From the NCBI GenBank assembly GCA_019421005.1, contig JAHZGA010000013.1:1-27123 (forward strand): a stretch of 27,123 nt of DNA. The letters are read 5' to 3'. This document shows positions 1 to 5,390 of the stretch, piece by piece. The notes under the pieces were generated by a model that was given only the letters and a program-made list of their open reading frames with translations, was not told where the DNA came from and did no database searches. A program made the translations under genes and the position numbers. Each line of letters starts with the position of its first letter. Within the stretch, counting starts at the first letter, position 1. Source of the DNA: a bacterium. Lineage in GTDB: Bacteria > Bacillota_I > Bacilli_A > RF39 > UBA660.

Positions 1-53
1 GCATCCGGCTCATAACCGGGCGGTCGTAGGTTCGAGTCCTACAGGGTCCACCA
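1..53 (+). tRNA. tRNA with CAU anticodon, 3' part (probably tRNA-Ile2)
   Basis: The 5' part lies outside the window. Visible are the anticodon arm (loop CTCATAA, anticodon CAT at 11-13, stem TCCGG/CCGGG), a T arm with GTTCGAGTC, the acceptor 3' strand and an encoded CCA at 51-53. The anticodon stem lacks the three consecutive G-C pairs of an initiator tRNA. From memory the arm and acceptor resemble Firmicutes tRNA-Ile2, whose C34 is converted to lysidine by TilS, more than elongator tRNA-Met. That identity is an inference; the tRNA itself is clear. Confidence 0.85.
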
Positions 54-54
54 T

Positions 55-139
55 GCGAGTGTGGCGAAATTGGTAGACGCACTAGACTTAGGATCTAGCG
101 GATTACTCCATGGGGGTTCAAGTCCCTTCACTCGCACCA
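55..139 (+). tRNA. tRNA-Leu (UAG anticodon)
   Basis: This is a complete class II tRNA. The acceptor strands GCGAGTG and CACTCGC pair, followed by discriminator A and an encoded CCA. The anticodon stem is CTAGA/TCTAG with loop CTTAGGA, giving anticodon TAG, which reads CUN leucine codons. A variable arm around ATTACTCCATGGGG precedes the T arm with GGTTCAAGTCC. It starts one base after the preceding tRNA, so both are probably processed from one transcript that ends at the hairpin just downstream. Confidence 0.95.
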
Positions 140-153
140 TTAAGAAATTAAAG

Positions 154-176
154 CCTTGAAAATTCAAGGTTTTTCT
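154..176 (+). terminator. Rho-independent terminator of the tRNA operon
   Basis: A perfect 7-bp stem CCTTGAA/TTCAAGG with a two-base AA loop is followed by TTTTTCTTT. It lies 14 bases after the CCA of tRNA-Leu. Confidence 0.8.
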
Positions 177-263
177 TTATTTACAAGGGCTATATCGATA
201 TCTTAAGACCAATTTGTCAAACATAATTTATTAGAAAATATCTTATATTTGACAGAAACAAGA

Positions 264-379
264 ATAAAACAAGACCAAAATTTATTCACTTGTAAGGTCT
301 AATAAATATAATTTTGACAATACTAACAATTTATGCTATTATTAGTATGTAAGCAAGAAAACTTGCATATAATAAAAAA
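264..379 (+). repeat. Promoter-leader repeat, copy 1
   Basis: About 116 bp are nearly identical to 776-890, with one small indel/substitution patch near 301-308. The repeat begins ATAAAACAAGACC, contains a complete sigma-70 promoter, and ends in a small hairpin (GCAAG-AAAA-CTTGC, 353-366) and an A-rich tract. The sequence diverges just after the repeat, where the body of each small RNA begins. The duplicated unit is therefore promoter plus 5' leader of a small RNA gene. Confidence 0.9.
314..342 (+). promoter_or_regulatory. Promoter of antisense RNA 1
   Basis: Consensus -35 TTGACA (314-319), 17-bp spacer and -10 TATTAT (337-342). Transcription should start near 349. It is among the strongest-looking promoters in the window and drives no protein gene. 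Confidence 0.8.
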
Positions 380-385
380 AGGAAA

Positions 386-409
386 TACTTAACTTTGCCG
401 AGTTGAGTA
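386..409 (-). terminator. Putative terminator of the toxin mRNA
   Basis: On the minus strand the stem TACTCAACT/AGTTAAGTA (one G-T pair) is followed by TTTCCTTTTTTT. It would end the toxin transcript near 372. The same bases form the first internal hairpin of the opposing antisense RNA. Confidence 0.55.
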
Positions 410-430
410 CTTACCTAAATATTTAGATTC

Positions 431-467
431 GTACTTAATCTTTTGCTAGATTGAGTACTATTTTTTT
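431..467 (+). terminator. Terminator of antisense RNA 1
   Basis: Ten-bp stem GTACTTAATC/GATTGAGTAC (one G-T pair) with loop TTTTGCTA, followed by TATTTTTTT. The last stem base (458) is also the first base of the toxin stop codon on the opposite strand. Confidence 0.8.
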
Positions 468-547
468 ATACATAGAATCATTAGAGAGACTAATAATAAA
501 ATGATAATTAATATTAGAAACGAGATTAATAAATCTTTTTTCTTCAT
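458..547 (-). CDS. Small hydrophobic peptide, putative type I toxin
   Basis: A 29-codon frame from ATG to TAG. The peptide starts MKKKDLL, has an almost unbroken Ile/Leu/Val membrane segment (about residues 6-26) and ends CIKK: charged ends around one transmembrane helix, as in type I toxins such as Fst, Ldr and TxpA/BsrG. A strong AAGGAGG lies nine bases upstream of ATG (557-563), a promoter lies at 613-641, and an antisense RNA converges on its 3' end. The primary sequence is not one I recognise as a named family. A simple membrane micropeptide is the alternative, but the antisense gene and leader hairpin favour a toxin. Inferred action: membrane depolarisation when the RNA antitoxin is lost. 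Confidence 0.7.
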   Translation of the reverse strand: MKKKDLLISFLILIIILLLVSLMILCIKK

Positions 548-555
548 AATATCAA

Positions 556-579
556 GCCTCCTTCCTAATAGAAGTTGGC
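556..579 (-). promoter_or_regulatory. Hairpin occluding the toxin ribosome binding site
   Basis: In the toxin mRNA, GCC-aa-CTTC-tattag-GAAG-ga-GGC folds back so that the AAGGAGG sequence lies in its 3' arm. Fst-type toxin mRNAs are known to sequester their ribosome site in a 5' stem-loop. Here the hairpin is read directly from sequence, but its effect is inferred. Confidence 0.5.
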
Positions 580-604
580 AAGTACTCAACAGTTTAGTAT
601 TTCC
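577..604. repeat. Leader repeat shared by toxin mRNA and antisense RNA (inverted)
   Basis: Read on the minus strand, the toxin leader carries GGAAATACT...GAGTACTTGCC. The plus-strand antisense RNA carries GGAAATACTTAAC...GAGTACTTACC at 381-414. Both are near-palindromic, so the two RNAs can pair here as well as in their overlapping 3' ends. This recalls the direct repeats crossed by both RNAs of the Fst par locus. Confidence 0.55.
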
Positions 605-612
605 TAATAAAA

Positions 613-641
613 ATTATACTATTTGTATAATTGATAAACAA
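613..641 (-). promoter_or_regulatory. Promoter of the toxin gene
   Basis: Minus-strand -35 TTGTTT (636-641), 17-bp spacer and perfect -10 TATAAT (613-618). The start site would be near 606, giving a leader of about 60 nt. The weaker -35 compared with the antisense promoter fits an antitoxin made in excess. Confidence 0.65.
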
Positions 642-775
642 GCGAACAAGTAAAAAAATATAACAATTTTCTAAAGTTGTGATATACTTATATCGGTTAG
701 TAGTTATTATTACCTATTGATGTTTGTAAGAATTTTTATCCATCTTTTTCTTCAAAAACACCATATTTTTTAGTT

Positions 776-890
776 ATAAAACAAGACCAAAATTTATTCA
801 CTTGTAAGGTCTATAACATAATTTTGACAATACTAACAATTTATGCTATTATTAGTATGTAAGCAAGAAAACTTGCATATAATAAAAAAG
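776..890 (+). repeat. Promoter-leader repeat, copy 2
   Basis: Second copy of the unit at 264-379, with the same TTGACA-N17-TATTAT promoter (824-829 and 847-852) and the same GCAAG-AAAA-CTTGC leader hairpin. It differs from copy 1 mainly by a two-base length change and substitutions at about 813-820. Downstream sequence is different. Confidence 0.9.
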
Positions 891-976
891 AGGAACATTT
901 GATCTTGCAAATGAATGTTGCCTCCAGTTTAATTGAATTGACACTCTATCAATGCTGAAGAGTGTCTATTTTTTTA
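859..976 (+). ncRNA. Putative small RNA, orphan antitoxin-like copy 2
   Basis: The predicted RNA of about 118 nt has the same length and layout as the RNA at 349-467: shared 5' leader hairpin, a middle hairpin (CATTTG/CAAATG near 897-912) and a terminal hairpin with T run. It ends in the same CTATTTTTTTA string, the complement of a C-terminal Ile-Lys-Lys-stop. No intact hydrophobic peptide gene with a ribosome site lies on the opposite strand; only a short frame ending ...AIKK-stop remains (about 967-990). It also contains GCCTCC (920-925), complementary to the GGAGGC ribosome site of the toxin at 458-547. It may be an orphan whose toxin decayed, or a trans-acting regulator. Confidence 0.55.
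940..976 (+). terminator. Terminator of small RNA copy 2
   Basis: Perfect 8-bp stem GACACTCT/AGAGTGTC with loop ATCAATGCTGA, then TATTTTTTTA. Confidence 0.85.
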
Positions 977-1089
977 TTGCTAACACCATTTTATATCAAT
1001 AATAAATTAATCTAAAAAATAATTAATCTAATATAATTAACTACCCTTTTATATAACACCATTTATTAACAATTCTTTTATTAACTTTA

Positions 1090-1470
1090 TCACTTCAATA
1101 CTTTAGCTATATCTTTTTTCATAGATTTATTAATAATTTTTAAATAACTTTCTTCTTCATCTGTTAAAGGTTTTTCTATTGATAACCCCATTCTAAATAA
1201 ATTCATATCGTTTTTTAAACTTATTTTTTCTTCCCAACTCATATTATCTAAATAAATTTCACAAGTATTATCAGAAACAGTTTTTTTAAATTCTTCAATT
1301 CTTTCTTTTTTTATTATATTATATGCTTTTTTAATTTTACTAGCTAAACTAAAATTACCACACACCTGTGCACATAAATACATTTTCCTAATATCCACAT
1401 CACTATATCCAGAAATATTATCAATAACTTCTTTCAAACTAACTACATTATTACAAGTATTAAAATTCAT
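1090..1470 (-). CDS. Hypothetical protein, 126 aa
   Basis: I do not recognise this family. The protein is soluble, Lys/Glu/Asn-rich and probably largely helical, with no signal peptide or membrane segment and no obvious catalytic motif. The frame starts at ATG 1470 with a GAGG sequence in AAAGAGGAAAAAC just upstream. It is preceded by a good promoter (TTGAAT, 16-bp spacer, TATAAT), so it is probably a real single-gene unit. It lies in the accessory stretch behind the tRNA genes, next to the small RNA/toxin locus. No functional link can be shown. No clear terminator is visible after its stop. Confidence 0.65.
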   Translation of the reverse strand: MNFNTCNNVVSLKEVIDNISGYSDVDIRKMYLCAQVCGNFSLASKIKKAYNIIKKERIEEFKKTVSDNTCEIYLDNMSWEEKISLKNDMNLFRMGLSIEKPLTDEEESYLKIINKSMKKDIAKVLK

Positions 1471-1492
1471 GTTTTTCCTCTTTTCTAGATAA

Positions 1493-1526
1493 TTATTATA
1501 TCACACTATTAAACATATTCAAAATT
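1493..1526 (-). promoter_or_regulatory. Promoter of the 126-aa hypothetical gene
   Basis: On the minus strand TTGAAT, 16 bases, then TATAAT, about 25 bases before the ATG at 1470. It forms part of the divergent region with the metallophosphoesterase gene. Confidence 0.6.
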
Positions 1527-1603
1527 ATCTATAATTTGCAAATAATAACATTTTTTGATATTATATTTACCCAAAAGAGTATCTCAACTAATAAATAAAT
1601 TTT

Positions 1604-1660
1604 GTTAGTTAAAAACTAACTAGAAAGAATAATAAATTGTAAGTTAAAAATAACTTACAA
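1604..1660 (+). repeat. Two adjacent inverted repeats in the metallophosphoesterase leader
   Basis: GTTAGTT-AAA-AACTAAC (1604-1620) and a perfect 10-bp palindrome TTGTAAGTTA-AAAA-TAACTTACAA (1637-1660) share an AGTTA/TAACT core. They lie between the divergent genes and just before the ribosome site at 1674-1678. Neither is followed by a T run, so they are not terminators. They may be an operator pair or mRNA leader hairpins; the regulator is unknown. I cannot see a convincing promoter for the downstream gene. Confidence 0.5.
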
Positions 1661-1686
1661 AATATATTATACGAGGAGTTGTTATA

Positions 1687-2628
1687 ATGAAATTAAGTTT
1701 AACTAAAAATCAAGAGACACTTTTTAATTTATTAAAAGATGGATTTGTTTTAACTAAAACCTCTCATCCAAGACAAGTATATAAAAGAATAATTGAAATT
1801 AAAAATAAGGGTTACAATGTAGAAAGAATAGATATAATTGAAAACGGGACAACTAAATATAAATTAAAAACAATTTTAGAAGAATATCCTAATAAAATAT
1901 TATATACCTATCCAGAAACAACTGAATTTAGAGCTCTAGTTATATCAGATACTCATTTAGGTAATAGCTTACAAAGAATTGATGTATTAAACTCTATATA
2001 TGAATACTGTATAAAAAATAATATTCATATAATCTTAAACTGTGGTGATTTTGTTGAAGGCATAGATAAAACTTCATATGGAAAATTAATTGATAAAGAT
2101 TTTATAACTCAAATAACAAACGCCTTAAAAAACCATCCTTATGATAAAAATATAATAAATTTATTATTACTCGGAAACCATGATAAAAGTTATTTAGAAA
2201 AACATTATATTGATTTACAAAAAATAATAATTGATAACCGACATGATATTTTACCACTAGGATACAATCAAGCTAACATTGATGTAAAAAATGACACAAT
2301 CGCTCTATTACATCCTAATTGTAATGAAAAATATCAACTTGAAGATAAAATTGTCTTTAGAGGTCATTCACATCAATCAAAACAAAAAATAGATGCTGGA
2401 GGGAATAAAATTCTCATTTATGTTCCAACTTGCAGTAGTATTTTTCATAATCGTGATTATTGCTATCCAAGTATACTTGATGTTAATTTTGAATTTTCTA
2501 CAAATGGATTAATAAAAGAAATGAATATTTCTACTTTAATATATAATAATGGTTTTATTAAAACAAATGAATTTCAAAAAACTTTTGGTATAATTAAGAA
2601 AGCTTTAGAAATTAAAAATCAATTATAA
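1687..2628 (+). CDS. Winged-helix/metallophosphoesterase fusion protein, 313 aa
   Basis: Residues 1-65 look like a small winged-helix domain (a helical segment, then NKGYNVERIDI...KYKL as a wing). Residues 80-260 form a calcineurin-like metallophosphoesterase. Metal ligands are visible in order: DTH at 88-90, GD at 120-121, GNHD at 163-166, His209 and GHSH at 226-229. The fold hydrolyses phosphoesters with two metal ions; whether the substrate here is a nucleotide, nucleic acid or protein cannot be told. AGGAG lies eight bases before ATG. The gene stands alone, ends in a strong terminator and has paired inverted repeats in its leader. The putative DNA-binding domain suggests action on nucleic acid or a regulatory role. 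The domain call is firm, the role unknown. Confidence 0.85.
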   Translation: MKLSLTKNQETLFNLLKDGFVLTKTSHPRQVYKRIIEIKNKGYNVERIDIIENGTTKYKLKTILEEYPNKILYTYPETTEFRALVISDTHLGNSLQRIDVLNSIYEYCIKNNIHIILNCGDFVEGIDKTSYGKLIDKDFITQITNALKNHPYDKNIINLLLLGNHDKSYLEKHYIDLQKIIIDNRHDILPLGYNQANIDVKNDTIALLHPNCNEKYQLEDKIVFRGHSHQSKQKIDAGGNKILIYVPTCSSIFHNRDYCYPSILDVNFEFSTNGLIKEMNISTLIYNNGFIKTNEFQKTFGIIKKALEIKNQL

Positions 2629-2658
2629 AAAAGTTGACACTAAAAATGTCGACTTTTT
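2628..2658. terminator. Bidirectional terminator between convergent genes
   Basis: Stem AAAAAGTTGACA/TGTCGACTTTTT (one G-T pair) with loop CTAAAAA. A-rich and T-rich arms let it work on both strands. It overlaps the stop codons of the metallophosphoesterase (plus) and the sigma-like gene (minus). Confidence 0.8.
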
Positions 2659-3227
2659 GTTTTTACTTTTTTACTTAACTTCTGTTTAAAAGTATCTGCT
2701 ACTTTGTCTACAATATCATCTATCACTAAATTTAATTCATCTTCAGAGATATCAAGTAAATTAGCAACTTGATCCTCACTTAATTGATAACCACAAGAAG
2801 GCGTAACTAACAATGATATAATTTTTCTTTCACTAACGGATAAATCATTTAGCAAATTTTCAAAATATGTTCCTTTATAAAAAGAATTTTCTTCATATTC
2901 ACTAATATGTTTACTATAAAGCTTTTGTTCAACAAATGGATCAACTCTATTTAAAGTATGATCCTTTTTAGTAGTTATTTCTCTTTTTAAAGCTTCACTT
3001 TTACAAATCTTAATAACACGAATATTGATTTTTTGAACAATATTAGAAAATTTAGCATGATTTTCGTTACTAACAATTATAACCTCATCGTAATTTGGAC
3101 CACATATTGATTTTAGAAACTCTTGATCATTTTCATTCAACATCTCAATCGCTCTTCTAACTAATTCTTCATCATAATTAGATTTATTTAAAAAATACTT
3201 AAACAGTGTGTTTCCTACTAATCTCAT
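2640..3227 (-). CDS. Degenerate sigma-like protein with region 4-type helices, 195 aa
   Basis: This protein seems built from helix-turn-helix pieces like sigma region 4. The C-terminal third (from about LNDLSVSERKIISLL to VDKVADTFKQKL) matches the spacing of a region 4 domain. The N-terminal half (DEELVRRAIEMLNENDQEFL...) looks like another, more degenerate copy. The core-binding region 2 is missing. I start it at ATG 3227, six bases after GGAGG; an upstream in-frame TTG is too close to that site. It follows the sigma gene at 3294-4106, with a 19-codon sigma-like mini-frame in between, so it may descend from a duplicated sigma gene. It could be a transcription regulator or a decaying gene. 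I see no transfer signs beyond this. Confidence 0.65.
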   Translation of the reverse strand: MRLVGNTLFKYFLNKSNYDEELVRRAIEMLNENDQEFLKSICGPNYDEVIIVSNENHAKFSNIVQKINIRVIKICKSEALKREITTKKDHTLNRVDPFVEQKLYSKHISEYEENSFYKGTYFENLLNDLSVSERKIISLLVTPSCGYQLSEDQVANLLDISEDELNLVIDDIVDKVADTFKQKLSKKVKTKSRHF

Positions 3228-3241
3228 CAAATTCCTCCATT

Positions 3242-3301
3242 CTATCCAAATAATTTTCTTTGTTCATCACTAATTAAATGTTTTTTAAAATTACTATTCA
3301 C
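3242..3301 (-). CDS. Nineteen-codon sigma-like mini-frame (gene relic or leader peptide)
   Basis: A GTG-initiated frame MNSNFKKHLISDEQRKLFG overlaps the end of the sigma gene by eight bases. GAGGAG lies eight bases upstream of the GTG. Its KHLISDEQRKLF closely matches KYLSSDEQKELF at the N-terminus of the sigma factor at 3294-4106. It then stops 14 bases before the next gene, which is in another reading frame. The likeliest reading is the 5' remnant of a duplicated sigma gene whose middle was lost. A translated coupling peptide is also possible. Confidence 0.5.
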   Translation of the reverse strand: MNSNFKKHLISDEQRKLFG

Positions 3302-4106
3302 AACGTTTTCTCCTCAAAGATTTTCCTTTTTCAATCACACCATTATTTTTATAACCGTTTTTTAATTTTAACAAGGCTTTTGTTTCTATTTGTCTAATTC
3401 TTTCTCTTGTAACACCTAATTCTTGTCCAATCTCTTCTAAAGTTTTAAATATACCATCATTTAACCCATAACGCATTATTATAACATTCTTTTCATTTTC
3501 ATTTAAATCAGCTAACATCCTAGTTACCTCTTCTAAAGTTATTTTTCTTACAGTATATTCACATGGATTAACGGCTTTCTCATCAATTAAATATTTTTCA
3601 TATTTAAATTTTTTATCTTCACCATCAATAGTATCTTCAAAATAAACTATAGAGTTTCTTTCAGTTAAATATTTTTTTATATACTCTATACTTAAATTTA
3701 AGTTCATAGATATTTCTTCAACACATGGATATCTACCATTCTTTACGAAAAAAGCATTTTTAAATTTATTAATTTCTGATATTTTTCTTACTCTTTCATG
3801 GTTAATTCTAACAAGTCCTGATTCAAGCAAAAAATCTTTTAAAGAATATTTAAGATTTATATAAGTATATGTAGTTAAATTAACATTTTTATTTAAATCG
3901 TAATTATCTATACATCTTATTAAAATTTCACACCCATACTGAAATAAATCTTCATAATCTTCTTTACTATCATAAAAAAATTTTTTAATTATATAACTAA
4001 CTAAACCTAAATTAGTTTCAATTAAGGTTTTTCTAGCTTCTAAATCACCTTGTTTATATTTTATAAATAATTCTTTTTGTTCATCACTACTTAAATATTT
4101 TCCCAT
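3294..4106 (-). CDS. Sigma-70 family alternative sigma factor, 270 aa
   Basis: It directs RNA polymerase to promoters. Region 2 is visible from about ETNLGLVSYIIKKFF through DLFQYGCEILIRCIDNYDL, region 3 around residues 105-145, and region 4 at about 205-255 with LNENEKNVIIMRYGL and GVTRERIRQIETKALLKLK. Region 4.2 is nearly the same as in the primary sigma factor encoded at 7974-9059. The region 2.4 segment (LTTYTYINLKYSLKDFL) lacks the WWIRQAI helix of that protein. This suggests a shared -35 but a different -10 specificity. Region 1.1 is absent. ATG at 4106 has GGAGGG eight bases upstream. The downstream mini-frame overlaps its last codons, so the genes are translationally coupled. The family assignment is firm; the regulon is unknown. 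Confidence 0.9.
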   Translation of the reverse strand: MGKYLSSDEQKELFIKYKQGDLEARKTLIETNLGLVSYIIKKFFYDSKEDYEDLFQYGCEILIRCIDNYDLNKNVNLTTYTYINLKYSLKDFLLESGLVRINHERVRKISEINKFKNAFFVKNGRYPCVEEISMNLNLSIEYIKKYLTERNSIVYFEDTIDGEDKKFKYEKYLIDEKAVNPCEYTVRKITLEEVTRMLADLNENEKNVIIMRYGLNDGIFKTLEEIGQELGVTRERIRQIETKALLKLKNGYKNNGVIEKGKSLRRKRCE

Positions 4107-4130
4107 AATAATTTCCCTCCAAGTAGGAAA

Positions 4131-4160
4131 GTATTATACCAAAAAATATAAAAAAAGTAA
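4131..4160 (-). promoter_or_regulatory. Promoter of the alternative sigma gene
   Basis: On the minus strand TTTACT, 17 bases, TATAAT, about 25-30 bases before the ATG at 4106. The sigma gene thus has its own promoter even though the 89-aa gene lies just upstream. Confidence 0.6.
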
Positions 4161-4171
4161 AATTAAAAAAA

Positions 4172-4441
4172 CTATGAATAATCATAGTTAATCATACTGA
4201 TAAATTCATTATCTGACATACCTGTTAAATTAATGATAACATCTCTTGGAGTTTCATGTTTATGAGTAACATGATAGACTTTACCACTTTTTTCACATTC
4301 TTTTTTTCGTAAATCTTCTTCATATTCTTCAAGTAGTTCTAAAAGTCTAGATAAATATTTTCCAAAAGGTGAATTTCCATCTATACTATGCAATTTCAAA
4401 TTCCTTTCACAGATAATGTTTTCAATATTTTTTTCAATCAT
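4172..4441 (-). CDS. Hypothetical protein, 89 aa
   Basis: I do not recognise it. It is a small acidic soluble protein with a helical middle rich in Leu and Glu (YLSRLLELLEEYEEDLRKKE) and a His/Thr patch (HVTHKHETPRD). No membrane segment or metal-binding Cys cluster is seen. The frame has an AGGGGGG sequence a few bases before ATG and a TTGTAT-N17-TATGAT promoter further upstream. It lies 65 bases before the alternative sigma gene on the same strand. A role as anti-sigma factor or co-regulator is conceivable but unsupported by sequence. Confidence 0.55.
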   Translation of the reverse strand: MIEKNIENIICERNLKLHSIDGNSPFGKYLSRLLELLEEYEEDLRKKECEKSGKVYHVTHKHETPRDVIINLTGMSDNEFISMINYDYS

Positions 4442-4526
4442 TTTATCCCCCCTGACAATATAATCATATCACAATAAAAATAATAATACAAATGCCTTAA
4501 TTAGCATATCTGCATGTTTTAATAAT

Positions 4527-4565
4527 CAAAAAAAGGAAATCTGCTTAACAAATTTTCCTTTTTTG
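4527..4565. terminator. Terminator after the prepilin peptidase gene (bidirectional)
   Basis: AAAAAAAGGAAA pairs with TTTCCTTTTTTT across a loop of about 14 bases. It lies about 50 bases beyond the stop of the prepilin peptidase gene on the minus strand. Confidence 0.7.
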
Positions 4566-4614
4566 AACCATTTTTATATTATAAAAAGCCATATTGGTTA
4601 AATTTCAATTTTTT

Positions 4615-5379
4615 TTACCTAATTAACAAATTATAAATAGTAATATCATTTATTTGAAATAGTAATATTATTAATGCAGCTAAACATAGATAAGGACCAA
4701 ATGGTAAAACATGGTTATTATTTTTGTATAAAACAACTAATGAAATTGGTAAACCTATTACAGATGCTAGAAAAATAATAACTAAAACCATTTTATAACC
4801 AAATATTAAACCAAAAATAAACATCAGTTTAATATCTCCACCACCCATTGATTCTTTTTTAAAAAGAAAATCGCCTAATTTTTTTATTAAAAACATAATC
4901 ATAAATGAAATAACACCATTTATAATAGAATTTAATAAATATGGTAAACCATTCATTAAATAAATTTCAATTAATAATAAAATACCAGTTATAATTAAAA
5001 CGCTATCAGGTATAATTAAGTAATGATAATCACTTACAAATATAATTAAAACCATTGATATAAATGTAATTGCTAGTAAAAACTTTAACGTCATCCCAAA
5101 GGAAAGATATGCTAAACTAAATAAAATCCCCCCTGATAATTCTATAATAGGATAAAATTTAGCAATTTTAGTTTGACAATTTTTACATCTTCCTTTTTGA
5201 ATAACAAATGATAAAATTGGTATCATTTCTAAAAATGATAAATCATGTTTACAATTAGGACAATGTGATCTTGGATAAATAATTGATTCTCCTTTAGGTA
5301 ATCTATAACCTACTACGTTGTAAAATGATGCTAAAACAGTTCCTAAAATAAAGAACACAATTAAATAATATACTTCCAT
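4615..5379 (-). CDS. Type IV prepilin peptidase (A24 aspartic protease), 254 aa
   Basis: This membrane protease cuts the leader from type IV prepilins and pseudopilins and N-methylates the new end. Seen in order: an N-terminal membrane helix; the cytoplasmic methylase-type domain with two CxxC pairs (Cys40/43 and Cys65/68) that bind zinc; then several membrane segments. The two catalytic Asp residues are Asp117 (in VSDYHYLIIPD) and Asp182 (in MGGGDIK). Length is typical for ComC/PilD. A run of five G (GGGGG) stands a few bases before ATG. It follows the GspF-like gene by 11 bases and is probably cotranscribed. No pilin lies beside it, but a truncated pilin-like frame is at 14942-15646. Confidence 0.92.
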   Translation of the reverse strand: MEVYYLIVFFILGTVLASFYNVVGYRLPKGESIIYPRSHCPNCKHDLSFLEMIPILSFVIQKGRCKNCQTKIAKFYPIIELSGGILFSLAYLSFGMTLKFLLAITFISMVLIIFVSDYHYLIIPDSVLIITGILLLIEIYLMNGLPYLLNSIINGVISFMIMFLIKKLGDFLFKKESMGGGDIKLMFIFGLIFGYKMVLVIIFLASVIGLPISLVVLYKNNNHVLPFGPYLCLAALIILLFQINDITIYNLLIR

Positions 5380-5390
5380 TTTCTAACCCC

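Larger units (their letters stand above)
349..467 (+). ncRNA. Putative antisense antitoxin RNA (type I TA), copy 1
   Basis: The predicted RNA of about 118 nt starts after the promoter at 314-342. It carries three hairpins: GCAAG-AAAA-CTTGC (353-366), TACTTAACT/AGTTGAGTA (386-409) and GTACTTAATC/GATTGAGTAC (431-458), the last followed by a T run that makes an intrinsic terminator. It has no convincing reading frame. It converges on the small hydrophobic-peptide gene on the other strand (458-547) and covers that transcript's stop codon and 3' end. A diverged inverted copy of its first hairpin region lies in the toxin leader (577-604), so it could pair with both ends of the toxin mRNA, as RNA II does in the enterococcal Fst system. 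Function is inferred from layout only. Confidence 0.7.

Noticed and set aside
55..139. tRNA-Leu 3' end as an attachment site of an integrated element
   Set aside because: I looked for a second copy of the 3' end (TTCACTCGCACCA) further along and found none; there is also no integrase gene in the window.
264..890. CRISPR-like or insertion-sequence repeat pair
   Set aside because: Only two copies about 510 bp apart, without regular spacers, transposase or terminal inverted repeats; each copy is a promoter plus RNA leader.
757..1063. Three copies of AACACCAT (about 757, 981 and 1056), possible short repeats
   Set aside because: Eight bases, no regular spacing and no shared flanks; too short to claim as a repeat family, though they could be remnants of the duplicated locus.
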